NCBI GenBank assembly: GCA_903887775.1
Contig: CAISRB010000007.1
Span: 186,001 to 250,000 of the forward strand
From: an uncultured Bacteroidales bacterium
Lineage (GTDB): Bacteria > Bacteroidota > Bacteroidia > Bacteroidales > FEN-979
Direction of reading: 5' to 3'
DNA length: 64,000 nt
Shown: positions 43,736 to 50,984 of the stretch, in pieces
How positions within the stretch are numbered: the stretch's first letter is position 1
How the letters are laid out: the number at the start of each line of letters is the position of its first letter
Position numbers and translations under genes: made by a program
Notes under the pieces: model-generated
The model's input: only the letters and a program-made list of their open reading frames with translations
Told to the model about the DNA's origin: nothing
Databases searched by the model: none

Positions 43736-44101
43736 TCAGGCAAGCAGCCTCTCTATCTCGCGAATGAGCTCACTGACCTGGAACGGTTTTGCAAGGCAGC
43801 TGTCGGAACCTATCAGCCTGGCGGCATCAAGGTGAAACCGTGATGAAGCCCAGCCTCCTCCCGAAATCGTAATGATTTTCACCTTCGGATAAAATTCCCG
43901 CATGTGAAGGATAACTTCCATTCCATGGGTTTTAATAAGTAGGAGGTCAGTGATAACCAGGTCGAACTCCTGCTCTTTCAGGATATTTAAAGCCAGTTCG
44001 CCGTCGTTCGCCGTAATCACTTCAAACCCATTTTCCTGCAGCAGGAATTTCATTTCCTCTGCAAATGAAGGGTCGTCCTCAATGAACAGTATGCGAGCCA
44101 T
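43736..44101 (-). CDS. Stand-alone receiver-domain protein
   Basis: A 121-residue single receiver domain, with ILFIEDDPSFAEE, Asp in LVITDLLLIKTHG and Lys in SCLAKPFQVSEL. It has no output domain, so it would act like CheY or Spo0F in a relay, perhaps with the kinase pair encoded on the opposite strand. The Leu-rich loop after the phosphoacceptor Asp (DLLLIKTHG) differs from the usual DxxMPxxxG. It ends with its stop codon directly abutting the stop of the REC-kinase gene; both stops share the palindrome TGATCA. It lies 8 bases after the stop of metG on the same strand. Confidence 0.9.
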   Translation of the reverse strand: MARILFIEDDPSFAEEMKFLLQENGFEVITANDGELALNILKEQEFDLVITDLLLIKTHGMEVILHMREFYPKVKIITISGGGWASSRFHLDAARLIGSDSCLAKPFQVSELIREIERLLA

Positions 44102-44109
44102 GGCCTGGA

Positions 44110-46158
44110 TTACTTTATATCGCTCCCGTTGTGGGCTCCCTCATCCGGAGTAACAAAAAACAATGTACCATCAGGGTTTTCGGCCATCAGTATCATCCCC
44201 TGCGAATCAATACCTTTGAGTTTGCGGGGAGCCAGGTTGACCAGGATGCTGACCCGCCTGCCAATAATATCTTCCGGTTTGAAATATGCTGCAATACCCG
44301 ATACCACGGTACGCTGGTCAATACCTGTGTCAATTTTCAGCTTTAACAGCTTATCGGTTTTGGGAACTTTTTCAGCTTCGAGGATGGTTCCCACCCGTAT
44401 ATCCATTTTAGTAAAATCATCATAAACGATTTCGGGCTTTGCAGGTTTAAGGCTGGTTACAGCCTGGGCTGCTTCATTGGCTGCTTTGGTGTCCATAAGT
44501 TTCTGAACCTGTTTCTGAATGATCTCGTCGTCAATTTTATCAAATAACAATGAGGGCGGATTTATTTTCTGCCCGGGCACCAGCCAGTTACAAAGCAAGG
44601 CATCCTTCCAGCTGTAGGATCCCAGGTTGAGTGTTTGCCTGATCTTTGCGGCCGAAAACGGCAGGAAGGGTTCGGCCACAATAGATAACTCTGCACAGAT
44701 CTGGAGAGAAACATTAAGAATTGTTGCAACCCTTTCCTTTTCTGCCGGATACAGTTTCCAGGGCTCGTTATCGGTAAGGTATTTATTCCCAAGCCTTGCC
44801 AGGTTCATCATTTCGGCCAGGGCTTCACGGAAGCGGTAAGAATACAGGCTGGCCGCTATCCTGGAAGGAAAGAGCTTCATTTCAGCAAAAGCTGCCAGGT
44901 CAGCCAGGGTAAACTCCCCTGGCGCGGGAACCTTTCCGTCGAAATATTTATGAGTCAGAACGATGGTGCGGTTGACGAAATTCCCGAGAATGGCAACCAG
45001 TTCATTATTATTCTTTGCCTGGAAATCTTTCCAGGTAAAATCATTGTCCTTGGTCTCAGGTGCATTCGAAGTGAGCACATAGCGCAGCACATCCTGTTTG
45101 CCGGGGAATTCTTCAAGGTATTCATGAAGCCATACCGCCCAGTTCCTTGATGTGGAAATCTTGTCGCCTTCAAGGTTCAGGAACTCGTTGGCCGGCACGT
45201 TTTCGGGAAGTATATAGGTACCTTCGGCTTTTAGCATGGCCGGGAAAATGATGCAATGGAATACGATATTGTCTTTCCCGATAAAATGCACCAGCCTGGT
45301 CTCAGGGTCTTTCCAGTATTTTTCCCAGTCGGGCCTCAGTTCGCGGGTTGCAGAAATGTATCCTATAGGGGCGTCAAACCAAACATATAAAACCTTGCCT
45401 TCCGCACCTTCCACCGGGACTTTAACCCCCCAGTCGAGGTCGCGGGTCACGGCACGGGGCTGGAGCCCCTGTTCTATCCATGATTTGCACTGCCCGTAAA
45501 CATTCGTTCTCCAGTCATCCTTATGCCCTTCAAGTATCCATTCCCTGAGCCAGGGTTCATACTGATCGAGGGGCAGGAACCAATGCCTGGTTTCGCGCAT
45601 CACCGGCTGGTTGCCGCTGAGCACCGATTTAGGGTTGATGAGGTCGGTGGCATTTAACGATGATCCGCATTTCTCGCACTGGTCCCCGTAAGCTTTTTCG
45701 AACCCGCAGTTAGGACAGGTGCCGGTGATATAACGGTCGGCAAGAAAATGACCGCTGGCTTCGTCGTAATATTGCTGCGAGACCTTTTCTATAAACTGCC
45801 CTGCATCGTACATCTTTCTGAAGAATGCCGATGCGGTCTCATGGTGCATGGGATTGGAAGTGCGGGAGTAGATATCGAAAGAAATTCCGAATTCCTCAAA
45901 CGATTTTTTAATTATGCCGTGGTATTTATCCACGATCTGCTGGGGAGACACTCCCTGCTGCAATGCCTTGATCGTGATAGGCACCCCGTGTTCATCGGAC
46001 CCCCCGATAAAGATCACATCTTCCCCGTTCATCCGCAGGAAACGAACAAAAATATCCGCAGGGACATAAACCCCGGCCAGGTGGCCAATGTGAATCGGCC
46101 CGTTGGCGTAAGGAAGCGCAGAAGTTACAGTATAGCGTTTATACTCCGGTCTTTCCAT
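44110..46158 (-). CDS. metG: Methionyl-tRNA synthetase MetG
   Basis: A 682-residue class I aminoacyl-tRNA synthetase that charges tRNA-Met. The start is ATG 46158 ([20 protein letters not shown]). The HIGH motif is HIGH at residues 23-26, within [10 protein letters not shown] zinc knuckle [20 protein letters not shown] lies near residue 150. The KMSKS loop is the KISTS variant in [14 protein letters not shown], as is common in this MetRS subgroup. The C-terminal EMAPII/Arc1p-like tRNA-binding domain (about residues 580-682) begins [20 protein letters not shown]. Length and domains are normal. A -7 box on the minus strand lies just upstream, next to the divergent LD-carboxypeptidase promoter. 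Confidence 0.97.
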   Translation of the reverse strand: MERPEYKRYTVTSALPYANGPIHIGHLAGVYVPADIFVRFLRMNGEDVIFIGGSDEHGVPITIKALQQGVSPQQIVDKYHGIIKKSFEEFGISFDIYSRTSNPMHHETASAFFRKMYDAGQFIEKVSQQYYDEASGHFLADRYITGTCPNCGFEKAYGDQCEKCGSSLNATDLINPKSVLSGNQPVMRETRHWFLPLDQYEPWLREWILEGHKDDWRTNVYGQCKSWIEQGLQPRAVTRDLDWGVKVPVEGAEGKVLYVWFDAPIGYISATRELRPDWEKYWKDPETRLVHFIGKDNIVFHCIIFPAMLKAEGTYILPENVPANEFLNLEGDKISTSRNWAVWLHEYLEEFPGKQDVLRYVLTSNAPETKDNDFTWKDFQAKNNNELVAILGNFVNRTIVLTHKYFDGKVPAPGEFTLADLAAFAEMKLFPSRIAASLYSYRFREALAEMMNLARLGNKYLTDNEPWKLYPAEKERVATILNVSLQICAELSIVAEPFLPFSAAKIRQTLNLGSYSWKDALLCNWLVPGQKINPPSLLFDKIDDEIIQKQVQKLMDTKAANEAAQAVTSLKPAKPEIVYDDFTKMDIRVGTILEAEKVPKTDKLLKLKIDTGIDQRTVVSGIAAYFKPEDIIGRRVSILVNLAPRKLKGIDSQGMILMAENPDGTLFFVTPDEGAHNGSDIK

Positions 46159-46176
46159 AATCAGTAAAACAAGAAG

Positions 46177-46205
46177 CAAAGATACGAATCAATTTTTTAC
46201 ATTTG
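46177..46205. promoter_or_regulatory. Divergent -7 boxes between metG and the LD-carboxypeptidase gene
   Basis: TATCTTTG on the minus strand (46177-46184) lies 19 bases from the metG ATG. TACATTTG on the plus strand (46198-46205) lies 6 bases from the ATG at 46211. Both match TAnnTTTG. No TTG at 19-base spacing was found for either. The plus-strand box leaves almost no leader. Confidence 0.42.
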
Positions 46206-46210
46206 TGCAT

Positions 46211-47110
46211 ATGATTCAGCCACCATACCTCAAGAAAGGCGACAGGATCGCAATTGTTGCACCGGGAAGGGCTATCTCTTTCGAAGAAGTCCATCCGTCA
46301 ATGAAATTATTCCAGAAATGGGGGCTTGAAGTCATACTGGGATCCTATGTTTTCAATATTGAAAACCAGTTTGCGGGCAGCGATGCCCAGAGGCAGAAGG
46401 ATTTGCAGACCATGCTCGATGATGTTTCGATCAGGGCTGTAATTTGCGCCAGGGGAGGATACGGTACCGTGAGGATCATCGACAAGCTTGATTTTACGAA
46501 ATTCCTCAGGTACCCGAAGTGGATTGTGGGATATAGTGATATGACGGTGCTGCATTCACATATTCACCGGCATTTCGGAGTTGAAACCCTGCATGCGACC
46601 ATGCCTGTGAATATGCCTGAAAACAGGCTTGGGGCGACTTCCGTTGAAACACTAAGGAAGGCCTTGTTCGGCGAAGAGATCATCTATGCCAAACGGCTTG
46701 GCCCGCTTGACCGCACAGGCGCCACAGAAGGACTACTTGCAGGAGGGAACTTGTCGATCTTATACAGCCTGATGGGATCTCATTCCCAGATCGAAACCAA
46801 AGGGAAGATCCTGTTTATAGAAGACCTCGACGAATATCTCTATCATGTAGACCGTATGATGATGAGCCTGAAGCGTGCCGGAATGCTAAGGGATCTCAAA
46901 GGCATTGTCGTCGGCAGCATGCAGGATATGAAAGACAATACCGTCCCCTATGGCAAAACCGCCAATCAGATCATTTACGAAGCCGTTAAGGAGTACAAAT
47001 ACCCGGTTTGTTTTGATTTCCCGGCAGGCCACGGGCCTGAAAATGTAGCCATGATCCTCGGCCGGCGGGTGAAACTGATAGTGGATGAGGAGGTGGAATT
47101 GGGGTTTTAG
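46211..47110 (+). CDS. LD-carboxypeptidase (peptidase S66)
   Basis: A 299-residue cytoplasmic enzyme of family S66, which removes the terminal D-Ala from murein tetrapeptides during peptidoglycan recycling. The start is ATG 46211 (MIQPPYLKKGDRIAIVAPGR); a GTG two codons earlier is less likely. Family motifs are present: CARGGYGTVRIIDKLD, the nucleophile Ser in IVGYSDMTVLH, the catalytic Glu region FIEDLDEYLYHVDRMM, and the catalytic His in PAGHGPENVAMILG. There is no signal peptide. A tandem 8-base repeat array begins directly after its stop codon. Confidence 0.93.
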   Translation: MIQPPYLKKGDRIAIVAPGRAISFEEVHPSMKLFQKWGLEVILGSYVFNIENQFAGSDAQRQKDLQTMLDDVSIRAVICARGGYGTVRIIDKLDFTKFLRYPKWIVGYSDMTVLHSHIHRHFGVETLHATMPVNMPENRLGATSVETLRKALFGEEIIYAKRLGPLDRTGATEGLLAGGNLSILYSLMGSHSQIETKGKILFIEDLDEYLYHVDRMMMSLKRAGMLRDLKGIVVGSMQDMKDNTVPYGKTANQIIYEAVKEYKYPVCFDFPAGHGPENVAMILGRRVKLIVDEEVELGF

Positions 47111-47158
47111 CTGGATAGCTGGATTGCTGGATAACTGGATAGCTGGATTGCTGGATAT
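47111..47158 (+). repeat. Tandem 8-base repeat array, CTGGATNN x6
   Basis: Six perfect-period 8-base units: CTGGATAG, CTGGATTG, CTGGATAA, CTGGATAG, CTGGATTG, CTGGATAT. They form two copies of a 24-base higher-order unit. The array starts at the base after the stop of the LD-carboxypeptidase gene and ends 29 bases before yraN. Its reverse complement recurs on the other side of yraN. Confidence 0.9.
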
Positions 47159-47187
47159 ATAGCATCCGGGCCAAATGATCAAAAACA

Positions 47188-47547
47188 ATGTCGAAGTCCT
47201 ATGACCTCGGTAAAAAGGGTGAGGACCTTGCAGCAGAATACCTGCTCTCAAAAGGGTATAAAATCCTGGCAAGGAATTTCAGGGCAGGAAAAGCCGAGCT
47301 CGACATTGTTGCCTTTGACGGGAAAACACTCGTGATCGTTGAAGTTAAAACCAGGAATACAAATTATTTCGGTGAACCTGAGCAATGGGTTACACCTTCA
47401 AAGCAAAAACTCCTGATCAGGGCTGCCAATGCCTATGTGAAACTCAGGGCAATTAAAGGGGAGATAAGGTTTGATGTCATTTCTGTAATTGCGGATGAGC
47501 ATGGTACCGAGATCCGCCACATCCCCGATGCCTTCTATCCCGTCTAA
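47188..47547 (+). CDS. YraN/UPF0102 family protein
   Basis: A 119-residue protein of the UPF0102 family, which has a restriction-endonuclease-like fold. The typical pattern is visible: GKKGEDLAAEYLLSKGYKIL, then ARNFRAGKAELDIVAFDGKT and LVIVEVKTRNTNYFGEPEQW, which carry the E-x(n)-D-x(n)-E-x-K nuclease-like residues. The true role is not established; links to competence and Holliday-junction processing have been proposed. The gene is flanked by inverted copies of an 8-base repeat array. Confidence 0.92.
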   Translation: MSKSYDLGKKGEDLAAEYLLSKGYKILARNFRAGKAELDIVAFDGKTLVIVEVKTRNTNYFGEPEQWVTPSKQKLLIRAANAYVKLRAIKGEIRFDVISVIADEHGTEIRHIPDAFYPV

Positions 47548-47548
47548 A

Positions 47549-47605
47549 ATATCCAGTAATCCAGCTATCCAATTATCCGGTCTGAAATATCCCGCTATCC
47601 CGTAA
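47549..47605 (-). repeat. Inverted copy of the 8-base repeat array downstream of yraN
   Basis: Read on the minus strand, CCGGATAA, TTGGATAG, CTGGATTA, CTGGATAT follow one another with 8-base period (plus-strand 47549-47580). A weaker copy (ATCCCGCTATCCCGTAATC) continues to 47605. With 47111-47158 this forms a long-range inverted repeat around yraN. It begins one base after the yraN stop codon, where it could also serve as part of a terminator hairpin. Confidence 0.8.
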
Positions 47606-48157
47606 TCACATCCTTCCGATACCGGCCGGGATCTCTGTGATGATCAGATGGCATTGATCATTTTGTGCCTTGACAATGCCTGAAAGCCTTACATGAACCT
47701 TAGGGCCATTGCTTAACAGTATGACCTCGCATGTTTCCTTGTTGTTGCTCTTAAATGTTTTGGTAAGGAAGTTGTTAAAGATCAACTTGCTTTCAGTTTC
47801 AAGGTGTGAAACGAGAGAGGCGCCCTGTAAATACAAACGCTCTTTTCCAAGCATTTTAGCCCCTTGCAGGTTGATCGCCCTGATCCTTCCCTGTTCTGAA
47901 AGGATCAGGTAACTCTCAGGGGCAAAGTCAAACATGTCAATATAATTTTCGGCTGCACGCTGGGCGGATATTTTTGCTACCTGGAGCTCATCATTTTGTA
48001 ATTCCAGTTCAATCTGGTGCACCTCCAGTTCGTGAACCAGTTTAAGGATATCGGCTTCAGAAAGCGGCGAAACCGTTTTTTTTAATTTATTTTTCAGCAG
48101 ATCTTCCGCTCTCTGGCGCAGGATCTCGGAATCTAAGATGTCATCAGCACTGGACAT
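47606..48157 (-). CDS. PAS-domain protein without kinase
   Basis: A 183-residue cytoplasmic protein, taken from ATG 48157 (MSSADDILDSEILRQRAEDL); ATG 48187 is also possible. The N-terminal helix pattern (ILKLVHELEVHQIELELQNDELQ region) is the leader normally found in front of PAS-kinases of Bacteroidota and environmental Proteobacteria. It is followed by a single PAS domain (about residues 70-180: DMFDFAPESYLILSEQGRIR). The gene stops where the kinase core would begin, so it is either a stand-alone sensor/adaptor or a trimmed kinase. No remnant of a kinase core is seen in the short gap downstream, which instead holds the repeat array. Confidence 0.8.
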   Translation of the reverse strand: MSSADDILDSEILRQRAEDLLKNKLKKTVSPLSEADILKLVHELEVHQIELELQNDELQVAKISAQRAAENYIDMFDFAPESYLILSEQGRIRAINLQGAKMLGKERLYLQGASLVSHLETESKLIFNNFLTKTFKSNNKETCEVILLSNGPKVHVRLSGIVKAQNDQCHLIITEIPAGIGRM

Positions 48158-48245
48158 TGAAAAGGCAAAGGTAAAAGCAGGATACATACCGGACCATCCT
48201 CAAAGATAGTGAAAAAAGAAATTGAATTAAAAAACGGAAAAATCT

Positions 48246-48878
48246 TTATTTCCTTCCGAAATCGGCCGGGATCTCGCCCCAGTATTCAGTTTCCCATTTT
48301 TTAACCTGGTTCTTCCAGGTGTTGTTCCTGAGCCAGTTCAGGGCGCGTTCCACAAGCTTGAAAAGCTCCCGGTTTTTATCCGAAACTTCAAGTTTCGTAT
48401 TGATGGCACGTTTCCTGAGCCATGCAATTGCGGTGCGGGAATCGGAATAAACCGGCCAGTCGGAATCCCTTTGTTTCAGGTAGGCCAGGGCATGGACCAC
48501 CGCGAGGAATTCTCCAATGTTTACGGTTCCTTCAGGGAAGGGGCCCACCCTGAAAAGTTCGGCGCCTGAAGCTGTATCAACTCCACGGTATTCAAGTACA
48601 CCCGGGTTCCCGCTGCATGCTGCATCTACGCAGATGCTGTCGGCAACAGGTTCGCCTACCAGGGGATTGCTGCAGAGTATCTTCTTAGGGGACTGAAGCC
48701 CTTTCTCCATATACTTCCTGGGATCGTCGCTGAAGGCGCCCAGGGCGAGGTCTTTCGTGGGGAATCCCTTGTACTTTGCACCGTTAAAGCCGGCCACCTG
48801 CTCCCTGCATTTGTCCCAACCCTCGTAGATCCCGGGTTTCCGCCCATTCCAGACGACGTAATATTTTGACTTTGGCAT
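48246..48878 (-). CDS. Ribonuclease H with N-terminal viroplasmin-like domain
   Basis: A 210-residue enzyme that cuts the RNA strand of RNA-DNA hybrids. The N-terminal Caulimovirus viroplasmin-like (hybrid-binding) domain is KYYVVWNGRKPGIYEGWDKC and AKYKGFPTKDLALGAF (residues 5-50). The RNase H domain (about 73-210) has the first Asp in DSICVDAACSGNPG, Glu in NIGEFLAVVHALAYL, Asp in VYSDSRTAIAWL and a last acidic residue in IPADFGRK. The domain order is that of RNase H1 from eukaryotes and many Bacteroidota. A -7 box lies upstream on the minus strand. Confidence 0.93.
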   Translation of the reverse strand: MPKSKYYVVWNGRKPGIYEGWDKCREQVAGFNGAKYKGFPTKDLALGAFSDDPRKYMEKGLQSPKKILCSNPLVGEPVADSICVDAACSGNPGVLEYRGVDTASGAELFRVGPFPEGTVNIGEFLAVVHALAYLKQRDSDWPVYSDSRTAIAWLRKRAINTKLEVSDKNRELFKLVERALNWLRNNTWKNQVKKWETEYWGEIPADFGRK

Positions 48879-48894
48879 CGTTTCTTTATCAGCC

Positions 48895-48914
48895 CAAAAA
48901 TATGATTAATTTTG
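48895..48914. promoter_or_regulatory. Divergent -7 boxes between RNase H and flippase genes
   Basis: TATTTTTG on the minus strand (48895-48902) lies 17 bases from the RNase H ATG. TAATTTTG on the plus strand (48907-48914) lies 61 bases before the flippase ATG. Both fit TAnnTTTG; -33 elements were not found. Confidence 0.42.
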
Positions 48915-48975
48915 GACACTTACTTGAATAGTGAACTTTATCAGTCACCTTCACTAATCACCGATCACAAAGAGA

Positions 48976-50478
48976 ATGTCGTCAATCAAGAGCCTTGCCG
49001 GGCAGACTGTAATTTACGGAGTCCCCACCATCCTGGGGAGGTTCCTGCAGTATGCAATGGTGATCGTGCTTACCCGTATCTTCCTGCCTCCCCAATATGG
49101 CATAATCAGTGTTTATTACGCTTACGCATCATTCCTGATGGTGGTCCTCACATATGGAATGGAAACGGCTTTTTTCAGGTTCAGTGAGAAGGAAGCCGAT
49201 AAGGACAGTGTATTCAGCACGGGTATGATCTCCCTTTTGCTGACTTCCGCATCTTTCATCTTTCTTACGGGATTGTTTTCGGGCAGCATTTCCGCCTGGA
49301 TCGGTTACCCCGAGCACCGTGAATACACTCTCTGGTTCTCATGGATACTGGGACTTGATGCTGTAGTCGCAATTCCTTTTGCAAGGCTTCGCTCACAGAA
49401 TAAAGCCGCGTGGTTCGCCACAGTGAAGATGATTAACATTCTGACAAACATTGGCCTTACCCTCTTTTTCATACTTTTCTGCCCATGGGCCTGGAGCAGC
49501 CATGCCTCGATGAAGCCTTTACTTGGGCTGGTTTACAGGCCCGACTGGGGAATAGAATATGTGTTTATTGCCAACCTGGCGGCCAGCATTCTTACCCTTG
49601 TATTGATGCTTCCCATGATTCTGCGGATGAAATGGAGGCTGAATAACAAACTGTGGAGGAAGATGCTTGTATATGCCCTGCCGCTGTTGTTTGCCGGACT
49701 GGCGGGTATGGTGAATGAAACCTTCGACAGGCTGCTGCTCCGTTACCTGCTTCCTATGTCAAAGGAAATGGCCGAAGCCCAGGTCGGGATTTACAGCGCC
49801 TGTTACAAGATCTCGATACTGATCACCCTTTTCGTACAGGCATACCGCTTTGCAGCCGAACCTTTCTTCTTCTCCCATGCAAGAGAAAAAGATTCAAAAC
49901 TGCTGTATGCGCGTATCATGGATTACTTCATTATTGCGCTTTGCGCCGTATTCCTGCTGACTATGCTTTACCTTGACGATGTGATCCTCCGCCTGATGAT
50001 AGGAAATAAATTCAGGGAAGGAAGGGGCGTTATCCCGATCCTGATGATGGCCAATATTTTTTTAGGAGTGTATTACAACTTATCAATATGGTACAAACTC
50101 ACCGGGAAGACGATCTGGGGGGCATTGCTTTCAGTGATGGGGGCGGTGATCACGCTGGCCCTGAATTTCTGGTGGATCCCGCTTGGCCCCGACCACTTCA
50201 TTCACGGGTATATCGGTTCGGCCTGGGCTACGTTTATCTGCTACGGGTCTATGATGGTGGTCGCTTACCTGCTCGGGCAAACTTATTACCCTGTTCCCTA
50301 TAACCTTAAGAAATTCGCAGGTTATCTTGGCCTTGCACTTCTTATTTATTTTATCAGCGCCAATGTCCATATATCCGGGATGGCCCCCAGGCTGGCTTTC
50401 AATACAGGCTTGCTTCTTGTTTTCCTGCTCACTGCTTTCTTCGTCGAGAAGCCGGGTCCCGTAAAGACCCCCGATTGA
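48976..50478 (+). CDS. Polysaccharide flippase (Wzx/MATE-like)
   Basis: A 500-residue inner-membrane protein with about 12-14 hydrophobic segments, of the MOP flippase superfamily. The start is typical (IKSLAGQTVIYGVPTILGRF), as is the conserved loop YGMETAFFRFSEKEADK. It is expected to move lipid-linked oligosaccharide or a related lipid across the membrane. In Bacteroidota this gene is regularly followed by dut, a TPR gene, a DUF4292 gene and an EnvC-like gene, as here, which suggests a link to envelope assembly. It lies 33 bases upstream of dut, with a candidate -7 box in that gap. Confidence 0.93.
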   Translation: MSSIKSLAGQTVIYGVPTILGRFLQYAMVIVLTRIFLPPQYGIISVYYAYASFLMVVLTYGMETAFFRFSEKEADKDSVFSTGMISLLLTSASFIFLTGLFSGSISAWIGYPEHREYTLWFSWILGLDAVVAIPFARLRSQNKAAWFATVKMINILTNIGLTLFFILFCPWAWSSHASMKPLLGLVYRPDWGIEYVFIANLAASILTLVLMLPMILRMKWRLNNKLWRKMLVYALPLLFAGLAGMVNETFDRLLLRYLLPMSKEMAEAQVGIYSACYKISILITLFVQAYRFAAEPFFFSHAREKDSKLLYARIMDYFIIALCAVFLLTMLYLDDVILRLMIGNKFREGRGVIPILMMANIFLGVYYNLSIWYKLTGKTIWGALLSVMGAVITLALNFWWIPLGPDHFIHGYIGSAWATFICYGSMMVVAYLLGQTYYPVPYNLKKFAGYLGLALLIYFISANVHISGMAPRLAFNTGLLLVFLLTAFFVEKPGPVKTPD

Positions 50479-50487
50479 GTTTTTTAT

Positions 50488-50495
50488 TACCTTTG
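50488..50495 (+). promoter_or_regulatory. Candidate -7 box (TACCTTTG) before dut
   Basis: TACCTTTG matches TAnnTTTG and lies 16 bases before the dut ATG at 50512. The -33 element is not convincing. Confidence 0.4.
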
Positions 50496-50511
50496 CACAT
50501 CAAATTTCTCT

Positions 50512-50946
50512 ATGAAAATCAGGATAGTCAACAATTCCAACCATCCTTTGCCTGCATATGAAACAATGGCTTCGGCAGGGATGGACCTGAGGGCTTTTAT
50601 CCCCAGCGACATCATTCTGAAGCCGCTTGAAAGAGCGTTGATCCCTACAGGCCTGTTCATCGAACTTCCAATCGGCTTTGAAGCCCAGGTAAGGCCCAGG
50701 AGCGGTCTCGCAATAAAAAAAGGAGTCACAGTACTGAATACTCCCGGAACAATCGATGCTGATTACAGGGGAGAGATTAAAGTTATACTTATCAATTTAT
50801 CAAATGAGGATTTCATTGTTAAAAACGGAGACAGGATAGCGCAAATGATCATTGCCGCCCATGAACAGGCCGAATGGATACAGGTGGAAGAGCTCAAAGA
50901 AACGAACCGAGGGGCAGGAGGATTCGGATCGACGGGACATAAATGA
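50512..50946 (+). CDS. dut: Deoxyuridine 5'-triphosphate nucleotidohydrolase (dUTPase)
   Basis: A 144-residue trimeric enzyme that cleaves dUTP to dUMP and pyrophosphate, which keeps uracil out of DNA and supplies dUMP for thymidylate. All five motifs are present in order: [11 protein letters not shown] (1), [12 protein letters not shown] (2), [15 protein letters not shown] (3), [10 protein letters not shown] (4) and [11 protein letters not shown] (5), with the catalytic Asp in motif 3. Length is typical. A tandem 8-base repeat starts within its stop codon. Confidence 0.97.
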   Translation: MKIRIVNNSNHPLPAYETMASAGMDLRAFIPSDIILKPLERALIPTGLFIELPIGFEAQVRPRSGLAIKKGVTVLNTPGTIDADYRGEIKVILINLSNEDFIVKNGDRIAQMIIAAHEQAEWIQVEELKETNRGAGGFGSTGHK

Positions 50947-50960
50947 GGTAGCGAGGTAGC
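50945..50960 (+). repeat. Two tandem GAGGTAGC repeats after dut
   Basis: GAGGTAGC occurs twice in tandem, overlapping the dut stop codon, and continues imperfectly as GAAATAAG. It has the same 8-base period as the arrays around yraN and resembles the pair at 14123-14138. Confidence 0.5.
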
Positions 50961-50984
50961 GAAATAAGCAATTGTTGAGAATAA

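Noticed and set aside
47111-47158. CRISPR array or origin iterons
   Set aside because: Units of 8 bases are directly adjacent with no spacers, and no replication gene or DnaA-box cluster lies nearby.
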